From NCBI RefSeq assembly GCF_014237865.1, contig NZ_JACJUU010000005.1, positions 124,001-188,000 on the forward strand: a DNA stretch of 64,000 nucleotides. The letters are read 5' to 3'. Source of the DNA: Pusillimonas minor. GTDB taxonomy: Bacteria > Pseudomonadota > Gammaproteobacteria > Burkholderiales > Burkholderiaceae_B. The notes beneath the pieces were generated by a model. The model was given only the letters and a program-made list of their open reading frames with translations. It was not told the DNA's origin and did not search any database. The position numbers and the translations under genes were made by a program. Below, one piece after another: positions 17,888 to 26,561 of this stretch (positions are counted from its first letter, which is position 1; each line of letters opens with the position of its first letter).

Positions 17888-17986
17888 TCACACATCAGCT
17901 CGACTTCGGTCGATAGATGAGCTTACCTTGATCCTGCCGAACTGCTCCTTCAATGCGCGATGGCTCTCGTTGTAAAGTCTGCTCAT
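17888..17986 (-). pseudogene. 5' fragment of a pyridoxamine-phosphate-oxidase-like gene
   Basis: Reading leftward from 17986, the frame begins MSRLYNESHRALKEQFGRIK, which resembles the N-terminus of PNPOx-like flavin/heme-binding proteins. It is preceded by AAGGACC at ribosome-site spacing. The frame then turns into unrelated sequence and stops after 32 residues. It looks like a gene cut off by rearrangement. Confidence is limited because only about 20 residues carry the similarity. Confidence 0.4.
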
Positions 17987-18010
17987 GCTGGTCCTTTGTG
18001 ATTTGTATAG

Positions 18011-18045
18011 AAAAAGGAGGCGAACGCGCATTGGCGCCCGCCTCC
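18011..18045 (-). terminator. Rho-independent terminator of the nitrilase gene
   Basis: On the minus strand a GGAGGCG/CGCCTCC stem (18016-18022 with 18039-18045) is followed by a run of five T, about 55 nt beyond the nitrilase stop. Orientation and spacing fit intrinsic termination of nitrilase mRNA. Confidence 0.75.
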
Positions 18046-18099
18046 TCTTGCTTTCATGTGGCCGAACTGAACGAGCAGTCGGCTCAAAGCGAACGGTTA

Positions 18100-19212
18100 T
18101 CAGCTCTCTTTGTGGCCGTTGACCCGCTCATGTTGAACCAGCGGCTTTTGTAAAGACAGACTGGGGGCTTCCAGGCTATACGTTAAGCCAGGTCCGGTAA
18201 CCTGCGATACTGAGGAGAAGACTTCCTCCGACTCAATATGTTTTCCTATATCCTTCAAGCGTTTGACGGGGGACTGCGCCTGGTTGTTGAACTGCAATGA
18301 AAAAACATCGGGCCGGGAATAATGGCCCACAGGGTCTGCGGCCTGTTTAGCCATCGTGATTTGTGCCAGATCGATCTCGGCGTAGAGGATCCCCTCCCCA
18401 TCCGCAGGCAGTCGCTCGGCTAATGGTCGACCGTCCGGTCCGAATATTTGAGCGAACCCTCCGCCATAGCCGATAAGCTTTTCGTGCATTTCGTTTTCGC
18501 AGAAAAACTCAAGTGCGGCTTTTCCCACAACCTGAGTCGAGCACAATACGAACGTTTGTCCTTCCATTGCGTACATTTGAGTGGCGACAAGCTGTGCTTC
18601 GGAACTGAAGGCGAACACTTCAGGCTGATATAAGGACATCCCAGGCCATGCCGCGATATGGATCTGTTCATGCATCGCGTACATTGCGTATTTGGTTGGG
18701 GTCTGGAAATGTTCCCAACAATTCAGAGCGCCGACCCTACCGAGAGGCATATCGTGAACTGCGATGTCCGATCCGTCACCTTCGCCATAGACAGTACGCT
18801 CTACATGAGTGGGTTTCAGTTTTCGTCTGTGAGAAACGATCTCCCCTTTTTCATCAATAATCAGTTGGCTCATGTAGAGACTGCCACCATCGCGCTCACT
18901 GAATCCGATCACCACACATATATTATTGTTCTCGGCAGCTTCCTGAATCCGGGTGATCAACGGGCTGTCAATTGGCAGGGATTGTTCATGATAGCGAGTG
19001 GCGAATTTGCCCATCCCCGCGAAGGGGCTGTCCAACCAGATGTGATATGGATATCCGGGAATAAAAACTTCAGGAAATGCGATGATCTGAGCGTTATTGT
19101 CGGCTGCTTCTTTTATCAGACCGATAGCCTTCTCGACGGTAGCCGCGGCATCAAACCAGACGGGCTCAGCTTGAACCGTAGCCGCTTTGAACTTATTGGT
19201 ATAAGTCACCAT
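18100..19212 (-). CDS. Nitrilase (aliphatic/arylacetonitrilase-type)
   Basis: Hydrolyses a nitrile to the carboxylic acid and ammonia. The carbon-nitrogen hydrolase domain shows the Glu-Lys-Cys triad in FPEVFIPGYPYH, RRKLKPTHVE and ALNCWEHFQTP. The additional conserved blocks (GFSERDGGSLY, ERTVYGEGDGSD, DPVGHYSRPD) are those of bacterial arylacetonitrilases such as that of Alcaligenes faecalis. The ATG at 19212 is preceded by AGGGAGA; an in-frame start 42 nt upstream lacks one. Length 370 is typical. The neighbouring AraC regulator at 20434, on the same strand, is probably its cognate activator, but an IS5-type insertion separates them. Indole-3-acetonitrile as substrate is an attractive guess only. 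Confidence 0.92.
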   Translation of the reverse strand: MVTYTNKFKAATVQAEPVWFDAAATVEKAIGLIKEAADNNAQIIAFPEVFIPGYPYHIWLDSPFAGMGKFATRYHEQSLPIDSPLITRIQEAAENNNICVVIGFSERDGGSLYMSQLIIDEKGEIVSHRRKLKPTHVERTVYGEGDGSDIAVHDMPLGRVGALNCWEHFQTPTKYAMYAMHEQIHIAAWPGMSLYQPEVFAFSSEAQLVATQMYAMEGQTFVLCSTQVVGKAALEFFCENEMHEKLIGYGGGFAQIFGPDGRPLAERLPADGEGILYAEIDLAQITMAKQAADPVGHYSRPDVFSLQFNNQAQSPVKRLKDIGKHIESEEVFSSVSQVTGPGLTYSLEAPSLSLQKPLVQHERVNGHKES

Positions 19213-19394
19213 AATGATTGTCTCCCTTGTATATACAGAAAGCTGATTTAACAAAACTGCCGCTTCAATTTAGACGGAACTGCCGAAGATCAGTTGTCGT
19301 TTTTTACAGGTAACATTGTCGGATCATGACAAGCAAAAACGATGTACTGGCTAACGCCTCGCCAACGGCTTTGGCGGACACACGCGCCAGCTAA

Positions 19395-20319
19395 ATAGTC
19401 AGCCCTGAATAATCCGTAAAGCCAATGGCAGCGCGGGTTTCAAGGTAATTCTTGTGGTTTGGGTTTGCAGGATTTGAGATAATGTGGGCACGTTTTCCTA
19501 CAAATTTTTCCGGTGTTTTTATGGGTCCTAAGCCGATTACTCCAGGATCAGGCGAGTTGTTCCGCCAGACGCTGCGCGAGCAGATCAACCTGAAGCATCC
19601 CTTGGTCAAGCTGGCCGATTTGATCGAATGGGAACGCATCGATGCGGTGTGTGCCAGTCGTTTCACGTCCGGACGTGGCCGCCCGGCCACCTCGCCGCGA
19701 TTGATCGCCGGTCTGCTGTATCTGCAACACGCGTTTGACCTCTCGGATGACGATGTCGTGTGGGGCTGGGTCGAGAACCCGTATTGGCAAGTTTTCACCG
19801 GTGAAACGTACTTGCAAATTGAGCCGCCGATTGACCCAGAAGGCTTTGTCGTGGGGGCACGTTCCATGCCTGGCAACCCTTACGATGGTCACACATTGCC
19901 CGAGGCGTTGGAGCAGGCCAGCATTCTGGGCGACACGCCCATTCATACGGCCGTTGTTGACCGAGGCTATCGAGGAGTGGAGGGGTATCGGGCACCCGGA
20001 TATTACGATCAGGCCAGCGCCGAGGCATCACCAAAGGCTTGAAAGCGATGATAAAACGCCGAAGTGCGATTGAACCGACGATCGGCCACATGAAATCGGA
20101 CGGAAAACTGGACAGAAACTGGCTCAAGGGTCGGCTTGGTGACGCCATCCATGCCATTCTGTGTGGTGCCGGCCACAACATTCGCCTGCTGCTGCGCCGG
20201 CTGCGGCTTTTTTACGCCTTGATGCTGGTGTGGTTGGCGAGTGGATTGAATGAAAAAAACGGGATGGCGGCGTGATTACTGCCTTCGGTTGAGGAAAAAG
20301 CTGAGTTATTCAACTCCAA
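19395..20319 (+). mobile_element. Decayed IS5-type insertion element
   Basis: The boundaries are approximate. The inner part encodes a broken transposase (19521-20275). Similar segments near both edges, CTGAATAA on the left (about 19405) and its complement TTATTCA on the right (20306-20312), look like terminal inverted repeats, though at unequal distance from the proposed ends. CTAA occurs directly outside both proposed edges (19391-19394 and 20320-20323) and would fit an IS5-type target duplication. The element lies between the nitrilase and its AraC-type regulator. Confidence 0.6.
19521..20275 (+). pseudogene. IS5-type transposase, internally deleted and frameshifted
   Basis: The N-terminal part (FRQTLREQINLKHPLVKLADLI and the PRLIAGLLYLQHAFDLSDD block) and the C-terminal part (MPGNPYDGHTLPEALEQA, VVDRGYRGVE) are typical of a large IS5-type DDE transposase. 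The middle of the protein, normally around 170 residues, is missing at about 19833. A frameshift follows near 19980: the third frame continues RILRSGQRRGITKGLK into the C-terminal RRSAIEPTIGHMKSDGKLDRN. Both lesions rule out activity. Confidence 0.85.
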
Positions 20320-20358
20320 CTAAATAAATGCCTGCAACGCAGTAGCACGCACAGAAGA

Positions 20359-20380
20359 CCGGGCAGCAGACTCTGCCCGG
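20359..20380. other. Perfect hairpin beside the AraC regulator
   Basis: CCGGGCAG (20359-20366) pairs with CTGCCCGG (20373-20380) around a six-base loop. An A-run follows on the plus strand, so a U-run would precede, not follow, the hairpin in minus-strand RNA. This makes it a poor intrinsic terminator for the AraC gene despite its position 54 nt past the stop. Confidence 0.4.
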
Positions 20381-20433
20381 CTCAAAAAATCATCGATTCA
20401 CCCGAACATGTATCAGCTTTCCGTTGATAGAGG

Positions 20434-21396
20434 TCACAAATTCGGCGTGACCTGCCGCCGTAATTCCCGCGGCGTGGTTTTATAGTGACTTTTGAACACC
20501 CGATTAAAGTAGGGGATATCAAGAAAACCCCATTTACGGGCGATCGCAGCAATTGTTATATGACGCGACCTTGGGCTAATAATGTCTTCTTTAATACGCT
20601 CAAGGCGTTGGCGTCGAATCACATCGACAACTGTGCAGTGGTACTCCTTAAAAATTCTATAAAGTTGGCGCACTGACAGCCCATGCTCACCCGCTATGTT
20701 TGCTACACAAAGCTCAGGGTCCGCCAAGTTGGACGAAATATAGTTATTGATTCGCCGAAACAATACTTCGTCATAAGCAGGCGGTACGTTGCAACTGATT
20801 AACTGATCGTCGATGCACAAGTTCAACAAGCCCAAGGTATGGTCAAGCAGCGAGGCTCTATGCTCAAAAGAATGGTGACGCGCCTCGTTGGCGATACTCA
20901 TCAGCAGCGCCGCCGCGATGTGCGTGACGCCGGTTCGTCCCATCAATGTCGTCGCCGTTATGGAATCGATTGCTCGATTAGTCAGCGTAAACATATCGCG
21001 CGGGAACTGGAAGACAGCCATTTCCCAATCATTGGGAAAGACGATGTCATAGGGCCGCCTGGTGTCCCAGAGTACAAAGTCACCACGGCGCAATAGCGCC
21101 TGCCGATCATGTTGCTCGATCACTGATGAGCCTTGTAGTTGCAGGCCAAGCATCAGGTAGTCGTCGTCATCTTGAGCGATGAGCTTGGGTGTGCGAGAAA
21201 TGCGTTGGGGCCTAGAGCCCGACGTCACGATCCGTACGTTTCCAAGCTGGCTAAGCGCTACCCTACCGACAAAGTTATCGTGCGGAGCAATCTGTATGCT
21301 TAGTGGCACATAATTGCGCCACACCACGTCGTTCCATATCGAGATACGGTCGCGAGGGGCCAATTCTTTGGAACGGTAAAGGACATGTGTATCCAT
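20434..21396 (-). CDS. AraC-family regulator, probable nitrilase activator
   Basis: The 320-residue protein has an N-terminal AraC_binding_2-like domain (LGNVRIVTSGSRPQRISRTP, LLRRGDFVLWDTRRPYDI) and a C-terminal AraC HTH ending IARKWGFLDIPYFNRVFKSHYKTTPRELRR. This composition is the same as NitR-type activators found beside nitrilase genes. The ATG follows GAGGAG at ideal spacing. The gene is on the same strand as the nitrilase, upstream of it, but with an IS remnant in between. Whether it still reaches the nitrilase promoter at about 19213-19390 depends on that promoter surviving the insertion. Confidence 0.85.
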   Translation of the reverse strand: MDTHVLYRSKELAPRDRISIWNDVVWRNYVPLSIQIAPHDNFVGRVALSQLGNVRIVTSGSRPQRISRTPKLIAQDDDDYLMLGLQLQGSSVIEQHDRQALLRRGDFVLWDTRRPYDIVFPNDWEMAVFQFPRDMFTLTNRAIDSITATTLMGRTGVTHIAAALLMSIANEARHHSFEHRASLLDHTLGLLNLCIDDQLISCNVPPAYDEVLFRRINNYISSNLADPELCVANIAGEHGLSVRQLYRIFKEYHCTVVDVIRRQRLERIKEDIISPRSRHITIAAIARKWGFLDIPYFNRVFKSHYKTTPRELRRQVTPNL

Positions 21397-21535
21397 GAGG
21401 AATCTCCTCGCTCTGGAAGCCCGGCTTGGTTATGCGGGTTGGCATGGCGATGCGGTGTTTGCCGCTACAAGTAGCGCCCCGGCTTTGAGTGTGCCGAGAC
21501 AATTCAGCATACGATACTACGCTTTTTCGCCACGC

Positions 21536-21697
21536 ATCAAACGCAAAATTTATAGCAGCAGGGAATTGGCACGTCAGGATATCTTTGACTATATAGAAAT
21601 GTTTTACAACCCGATTCGGCGGCATGGTTATGCAGCCAACCTTTCGCCGGTAAACTACGAACGGCAATATTTTTCTGAGGCAAAAAATAGTCTATAA
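21536..21697 (+). pseudogene. 3' fragment of an IS3-family transposase (OrfB)
   Basis: The last 54 codons of an IS3-type OrfB integrase remain. Segments RKIYSSRELARQDIFDYIE and FYNPIRRHGY followed by LSPVNYERQYF are the family's C-terminal hallmark. Nothing of the catalytic DDE core is left; sequence before about 21530 is unrelated. The left junction lies within about 140 nt of the AraC start. Confidence 0.85.
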
Positions 21698-21715
21698 AAG
21701 GCTGGCCGATTCAGC

Positions 21716-21829
21716 CTAAACACCCAAGTACCGAGCAAGAAGCTCGTTTTGGCTGGACAAGGCAGCGCTGTCTTTCTCTTCCACAACCACGCCTTTTTCC
21801 AATACGACACAGCGGTCGGTGTTAGCCAG
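21716..21829 (-). pseudogene. 3' remnant of a second livF gene
   Basis: Reading leftward, the frame [18 protein letters not shown] continues to a C-terminus LLARYLGV and TAG at 21718-21716. This is the recognisable end of a LivF-type ABC ATPase; the intact livF at 113 ends in the comparable ADRHIILERGK and RYMGV. Sequence beyond 21829 becomes the IS5-type transposase remnant, so the rest of livF was lost at that junction. It shows that an ABC importer operon once continued here, possibly belonging to a nitrile or amide pathway. Confidence 0.65.
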
Positions 21830-21831
21830 GG

Positions 21832-22573
21832 TTGTTGCAAGACCAAGGCATTCAGGTTCGCAAAGGCACGATTGTGGACGCCACGATTATTGAAGCGCCC
21901 AGTTCGACCAAGAACGCCGCAGGCGCTCGTGACCCCGAGATGCATCAGACCAAAAGGGCAACCAATGGCACTTTGGGATGAAGGCGCACATTGGCGTGGA
22001 CTTGCACAGCGGGCTGGTGCACACCGTGGTGGGGACGGCGGCCAACGAGCACGATGTCACCCAAGCGGCTGCATTGCTGCATGGGCAAGAGCAGCTGGTG
22101 CTGGGCGATGCCGGTTACCGAGGCGTCGAAAAGCGGTACGAACATCAGGGGCGCGGTGTTCAGTGGCACATTGCCATGCGCCCGGGCAAACGACGCGCGT
22201 TGGGTACCAGCGCATTGGATCGATTGGCCGACTCGTACGAGCGTTTCAAGGCCAGCCTTCGTGCCGGGGTCGAGCATCCGTTTCGCGTCATCAAATGTCA
22301 GTTCGGCTTTCGCAAGGTGCGTTATCGCGGATTGGCGGAAAACACGACCCACGTGAAGATGTTGTTTACGCTGTCCAACATCTGGATGGCACGCCGCCAT
22401 TTGATGGCGGCGGCAGGATAGGTGCGCCCAAAAAGCGCCAACAGACCCGGTTACGGGCCTGTTCGGGGTAGAAACACCCCGAAAGTGGCGATTATTTGGG
22501 TAGCTTTTAACCATTTTTCGGATTTTTGCCGTCAGGTCGGTTTTGCCGCGTTCTGAACTGGCTTATTCAGACC
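21832..22573 (+). mobile_element. 5'-truncated, frameshifted IS5-family element
   Basis: The C-terminal two-thirds of an IS5-family transposase is visible. The piece [20 protein letters not shown] to RDPEMHQTK reads in one frame, then a one-base shift near 21955 in an AAAAGGG run restores [15 protein letters not shown] in the frame that is open from 21978 to 22421. That second part includes VLGDAGYRGVEKR and the C-terminal RVIKCQFGFRKVRYRGL. The 5' end of the gene is missing, replaced by a livF fragment. GCTTATTCAGACC at 22561-22573 resembles the right terminal repeat of this group. The element cannot move by itself. Confidence 0.8.
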
Positions 22574-22986
22574 TTACTTAGCTGGATTATGTAACTGCAC
22601 AGGGTAGAAAGTGGATCCGCAGAGAAGTCTCTGGAACCGCTACGTTACTACCGCCTCCAAGACCTGCTAAGTACAACGACGGGTCTCAGCATTACATGGA
22701 TCAACCAATGTCAGGATATGCGTGATCTAGCGATATGCAACATGAGAGTTTGGCGCAGCGCATTAACAAGAGGCGAGAATGGCAGGCTCACCCGGATTTT
22801 CAGCCTTTTACACAATAGCTGAGCGATGTCAATACGGCGGCACCACCAAAAAACAACAAAAGGGCGAAGATGGCTGAAATTTGATGTGTTTTGACTGACG
22901 TTAGCATCAATAAAAGATCGACAGACTTTATTCCCTTCCGACAGACTTTATTTTCAATCTTCAACGCGCCCGGCCAATTCGCATCC
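22574..22986. other. Intergenic remnant zone without recognised genes, with a 14-bp tandem direct repeat
   Basis: No convincing coding frame or RNA was found between the IS5 remnant and glmS. Near the glmS end the sequence CGACAGACTTTATT occurs twice (22919-22932 and 22939-22952, period 20). Base composition is more AT-rich than the flanking genes. The repeat may be a scar of an insertion or a landmark of the glmS 3' region. Confidence 0.4.
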
Positions 22987-24819
22987 TTACTCCACCGTCA
23001 CACTCTTAGCCAAATTCCGGGGCTTGTCTACGTCGGTGCCCCGGGCACACGCGGTGTGATACGCCAGCAACTGCAGCGGTATCGTGTGCAAAATCGGTGA
23101 CAGCTTCCCGTAGTTTTCCGGCATACGAATCACATGCATGCCGGGGCTGCCGACAATTTTGGTGTCAGCGTCGGCAAAGACATACAACTCGCCGCCTCGG
23201 GCGCGTACTTCTTGCATATTCGACTTCAGCTTTTCAAGCAGCTCGTCGCGCGGGGCGATGGTAACGACCGGGATCTGATCGGTTACCAACGCCAGCGGGC
23301 CGTGCTTGAGTTCGCCCGCGGGGTAGGCTTCGGCGTGGATGTAGCTGATTTCCTTCAGCTTCAATGCGCCTTCAAGCGCAATGGGGTAATGCATGCCGCG
23401 CCCTAAAAACAGCGCGTTTTCTTTGCTGGCGAAACGATCGGCCCAGGCCATGATTTGGGGCTCGAGGGCCAATACTGCCGAAATGGCCACGGGCAGGTGA
23501 CGCAGGGCTTTCAGGTAGTCGGCTTCCTGGGCGTCGGTCAGGCGGCCTTTTACCTGGGCCAGCGCCAGTGTTAACAAGAACAAACCGGCTAACTGGGTGG
23601 TAAACGCCTTGGTCGATGCGACGCCGATTTCGACACCCGCGCGGGTAATATAAGCCAGCTTGCACTCGCGCACCATGGCACTGGTCGACACGTTGCAAAT
23701 GGTCAGGGTGTGCGTCATGCCCAGCCGCTGGGCATGCTTCAGGGCCGCCAGGGTGTCGGCGGTTTCGCCCGACTGGGTAATAGTAACGACCAATGTGCGC
23801 GGGTTCGGCACGCTGTCGCGGTAGCGGTATTCGCTGGCAATTTCGACGTTGACGGGGATTTTTGCAATGGACTCGATCCAGTAGCGCGCGGTCAGGCCGG
23901 CGTAGTAGCTGGTGCCGCAGGCCAGAATCAGTACGTTGTCGATGTCATTGAAAACTTTATACGCGCCGTCGCCAAACAGTTCAGGCGTGATGGTCTGAAT
24001 GTCTTGCAAAGTATCGCCAACCGCGCGGGGTTGTTCGAAAATTTCTTTTTGCATGTAGTGGCGGTATGGGCCAAGTTCGGCCGCGCCGGTGTGAATGTGC
24101 ACGGTGTGGACGGCACGGTCAACAGGCTGGCCCTGGGCGTCAATAATCCACACGCGCGACAACTGCAGGTCGACCACATCGCCGTCCTCCAGGTAAATGA
24201 TCTGGTCGGTGGTGCCGGCCAGCGCCAGCGCGTCTGAAGCCAGAAAGTTTTCGTTTCGACCTACGCCAACCACCAGGGGCGAACCCTGACGGGCACCCAC
24301 AACACGGTGGGGTTCGTCTTGGCAAAATACGGCAATGGCGTACGCACCCTCAAGACGCCGCGTCGCTTGCTGGACGGCGTCGAACAGATCGTCGGTATAG
24401 AGGTGATCGACCAAGTGGGCAATAACCTCGGTATCGGTCTGGCTTTCAAACACATAGCCGGCGGCCTCAAGCTCGGCGCGCAGTTCGTCGTGATTTTCGA
24501 TAATGCCGTTATGCACCAGCGCAATGCGGGCGTTGCCGCGGCTTTGCCCGGAAAAGTGCGGGTGAGCATTATGGGTGGCTGGCGCACCATGTGTTGCCCA
24601 ACGGGTATGGGCAATACCCGTAAACCCTTGTAACTGGTCGGCGGCAATTTCACGTTCGAGTTCGGCCACACGCGAAGTGCTGCGCGCGCGGCGCAACTGG
24701 CCATCGGCATGCACCGCAACCCCGCACGAATCGTACCCGCGGTATTCAAGCCGCTTCAAACCTTCGACCAAAACAGGGGTGACATCACGTTGCGCCACGG
24801 CGCCGACAATACCGCACAT
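22987..24819 (-). CDS. glmS: Glucosamine-fructose-6-phosphate aminotransferase (isomerizing)
   Basis: Makes glucosamine-6-phosphate from fructose-6-phosphate and glutamine, the first step to UDP-GlcNAc. The start MCGIVGAVA exposes the catalytic Cys1 after Met removal. The glutaminase domain (about 1-230) carries [11 protein letters not shown] and HNGIIENH, and two SIS isomerase domains follow, with [10 protein letters not shown] and [10 protein letters not shown]. The C-terminus [13 protein letters not shown] is canonical. At 610 residues it is full length. It is divergent from an Lrp-type regulator, and the region between is rich in palindromes. GlmU for the same pathway is 3 kb away. Confidence 0.98.
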   Translation of the reverse strand: MCGIVGAVAQRDVTPVLVEGLKRLEYRGYDSCGVAVHADGQLRRARSTSRVAELEREIAADQLQGFTGIAHTRWATHGAPATHNAHPHFSGQSRGNARIALVHNGIIENHDELRAELEAAGYVFESQTDTEVIAHLVDHLYTDDLFDAVQQATRRLEGAYAIAVFCQDEPHRVVGARQGSPLVVGVGRNENFLASDALALAGTTDQIIYLEDGDVVDLQLSRVWIIDAQGQPVDRAVHTVHIHTGAAELGPYRHYMQKEIFEQPRAVGDTLQDIQTITPELFGDGAYKVFNDIDNVLILACGTSYYAGLTARYWIESIAKIPVNVEIASEYRYRDSVPNPRTLVVTITQSGETADTLAALKHAQRLGMTHTLTICNVSTSAMVRECKLAYITRAGVEIGVASTKAFTTQLAGLFLLTLALAQVKGRLTDAQEADYLKALRHLPVAISAVLALEPQIMAWADRFASKENALFLGRGMHYPIALEGALKLKEISYIHAEAYPAGELKHGPLALVTDQIPVVTIAPRDELLEKLKSNMQEVRARGGELYVFADADTKIVGSPGMHVIRMPENYGKLSPILHTIPLQLLAYHTACARGTDVDKPRNLAKSVTVE

Positions 24820-24843
24820 AAACTGAACTCCTTAATGAGATCC

Positions 24844-24861
24844 TGTATTGTGCGCAATACA
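24844..24861. promoter_or_regulatory. Palindrome in the glmS upstream region
   Basis: TGTATTG (24844-24850) and CAATACA (24855-24861) form a perfect 7-4-7 inverted repeat 24 nt before the glmS start. Placement suits an operator or a 5' leader hairpin of glmS mRNA; the factor is not identified. Confidence 0.4.
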
Positions 24862-24865
24862 ACGA

Positions 24866-24937
24866 GAAATTAAATTTCTTATTAATCATTAATATGAAAT
24901 AAAATTTCAAGATAACATCTACATGAAATTTTATTTC
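24866..24937. promoter_or_regulatory. Three-site Lrp/AsnC-type operator array
   Basis: Three 13-bp near-palindromes follow one consensus, GAAATWWWATTTC (W = A or T). They are GAAATTAAATTTC (24866-24878), GAAATAAAATTTC (24896-24908) and GAAATTTTATTTC (24925-24937); the last two are exact complements of each other. Centres are 29-30 bp apart, close to three helical turns, as expected for a wrapped Lrp-family multimer. The array lies just before the Lrp-type gene at 24956 and inside the glmS-lrp divergent region, so autoregulation, and perhaps control of glmS, is inferred. Confidence 0.65.
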
Positions 24938-24955
24938 ATAAATACGGTACAAAAT

Positions 24956-25453
24956 ATGTCTGGCACAAGCACCGAACTCGATGACCTGGATCTGCGCATA
25001 CTAAATGTCCTGCAATCAGACGCCAGCCTGACCAACCAGGCCCTGGCCGAACGCGTACACGCATCACCCCCAACCTGTTTACGCCGGGTCAGGCGCCTGA
25101 CGGCGGCAGGCGTTATTGAAAAGCACGTCGCGATTTTGAACACCGAGGCGTTGGGCACCGGCCTGACCGCCATTTGCGAAATCACGCTCGACATACAAAC
25201 GGCAGACCACTACGCCGCGTTTGAGGCGCTGGTGATTCAAGAGGACGCGATACTGCAGTGCTACCGGGTATCGCCCGGGCCAGACTTTGTCGTGGTGGCG
25301 CAGGTCACCGACATGCCGGCCTACCACGCACTGGCGCATCGGGTGTTTACCTCGCAACGCAATGTGCGCAACGTGCGTACATTTTTTGCCACGCACCGGG
25401 CCAAATTCGACACCCGGGCCTTGCTGCCCCAGCCTGGCCCCAGGCGGCCCTGA
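24956..25453 (+). CDS. Lrp/AsnC-family transcriptional regulator
   Basis: The 165-residue protein has an N-terminal winged HTH (LDDLDLRILNVLQSDASLTNQALAERVHASPPTCLRRVRRL), with the recognition helix in ASPPTCLRRV. A RAM/AsnC ligand domain follows (TAICEITLDIQ to DFVVVAQVTDMPAYHALAHRVF). The ATG at 24956 gives the normal Lrp length; an upstream in-frame ATG at 24923 would overlap the operator sites. Ligand is probably an amino acid; a three-palindrome array directly upstream suggests autoregulation. It is convergent with the glycosyltransferase gene. Confidence 0.9.
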   Translation: MSGTSTELDDLDLRILNVLQSDASLTNQALAERVHASPPTCLRRVRRLTAAGVIEKHVAILNTEALGTGLTAICEITLDIQTADHYAAFEALVIQEDAILQCYRVSPGPDFVVVAQVTDMPAYHALAHRVFTSQRNVRNVRTFFATHRAKFDTRALLPQPGPRRP

Positions 25454-25458
25454 AAGCC

Positions 25459-26547
25459 TTACGCCGTACCAGACGAATCGCGCACGCCATCCGGCGCACA
25501 CACGCGCAAGTACAAGTCTGCATAGCGTTGCGCCATCTGGCCCACGTCGTGCTCAGCCCAGACATAGTCATAAGCACGCTGCGTAACACAGGCGCACAGC
25601 TCGGCATCGTCAAGCAGCTGCGCAATACCCGCCGCCATGGCGCGGTAGTCGGCGACATCGCACAGCACGCCCCGGCCGTCAGCCAAAACTTCTTTTAGGC
25701 CGCCCGCCCGCGTGGCCACCACAGGCACGCGCTGGTAAAAAGCGTCAAGCACACTGCTACCCAGGGCCTCGTGCGTGGAAGACAACGCAAAGACGTCGAA
25801 CAAACCGTAAAGCGATTCAACGCCGGACACAAAACCGGCAAAGACATAATGAGAGCCCAGATTAAGCTCGGTGACCAACTGACGAGCCGCAAACGAAACG
25901 TCACCATCAGCCCCAAAATGAACAAACATGACGTCGGGGTGCGTTTTACGCAAGTGATGCGCCGCCCGAATCAGCGTCAGCGGATCTTTCTCGCGCGTTA
26001 AGGCGGCCGTGGTTCCCACCACGCGACGACCATGTAAACCATACCGTTCACGCAAGGCTTCGATATGCTCGGCATTGGCAACCGCGGGTTCGGCGGCGCT
26101 ACGGATAATGGACACGTCCAGCCCCAAACGCCGGGGCTCGGCGGCGGCCGCTTCGCTAATCGCCGCAAACCCGTCAACGCGGCGCCACTTCCAGAGCGTT
26201 TTGCGCAGCTTTGACGAAGACACCGGAAACGCTGTGCGTCGCGTAAATACAATACGACCGCGCAATAACGGCTTTAACACGGCCAGCCAGGTCAGCGTAT
26301 TGGCGGTCTGGGCATGCAAGACATCGAAATGCCGGCCACGAACCAGCAAAAATGCCAGCAATGCAGGCACGGCGCCCGCCCCATGCACCACAAAGCCGCC
26401 CTGGCGTGCGGCCTGGGCCAAGGGCTCACCTTCGCGGGCCAATAACTGCACGTCGTGCCCCAGCAGCCGCAATTGCTGAAGACAATACAGCGTTTGGCGT
26501 TCGCCACCGCGCCAGCCGCGCTCGAAGTTCAGCAACAAAATACGCAT
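25459..26547 (-). CDS. GT4-family glycosyltransferase
   Basis: A 362-residue GT-B enzyme of family 4. The N-terminal acceptor domain starts MRILLLNFERGWRGGERQT, and the C-terminal domain has VGTTAALTREKDPLTLI and ALSSTHEALGSSVLDAF, where the usual E-x7-E donor-binding acidic pair is E-x7-D. It most likely adds a sugar to a surface polysaccharide or lipid; no polysaccharide cluster is visible. It is the last gene of a minus-strand run glmU-MFS-glycosyltransferase with 7-14 nt gaps, so UDP-GlcNAc made by GlmU may be its donor. Confidence 0.85.
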   Translation of the reverse strand: MRILLLNFERGWRGGERQTLYCLQQLRLLGHDVQLLAREGEPLAQAARQGGFVVHGAGAVPALLAFLLVRGRHFDVLHAQTANTLTWLAVLKPLLRGRIVFTRRTAFPVSSSKLRKTLWKWRRVDGFAAISEAAAAEPRRLGLDVSIIRSAAEPAVANAEHIEALRERYGLHGRRVVGTTAALTREKDPLTLIRAAHHLRKTHPDVMFVHFGADGDVSFAARQLVTELNLGSHYVFAGFVSGVESLYGLFDVFALSSTHEALGSSVLDAFYQRVPVVATRAGGLKEVLADGRGVLCDVADYRAMAAGIAQLLDDAELCACVTQRAYDYVWAEHDVGQMAQRYADLYLRVCAPDGVRDSSGTA

Positions 26548-26561
26548 GACGGACCTGACCG

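Noticed and set aside
19391-20323. CTAA direct repeats as a proven IS5 target duplication
   Set aside because: The inner terminal-repeat similarity starts at different distances from the two CTAA copies, so the four-base match may be chance.
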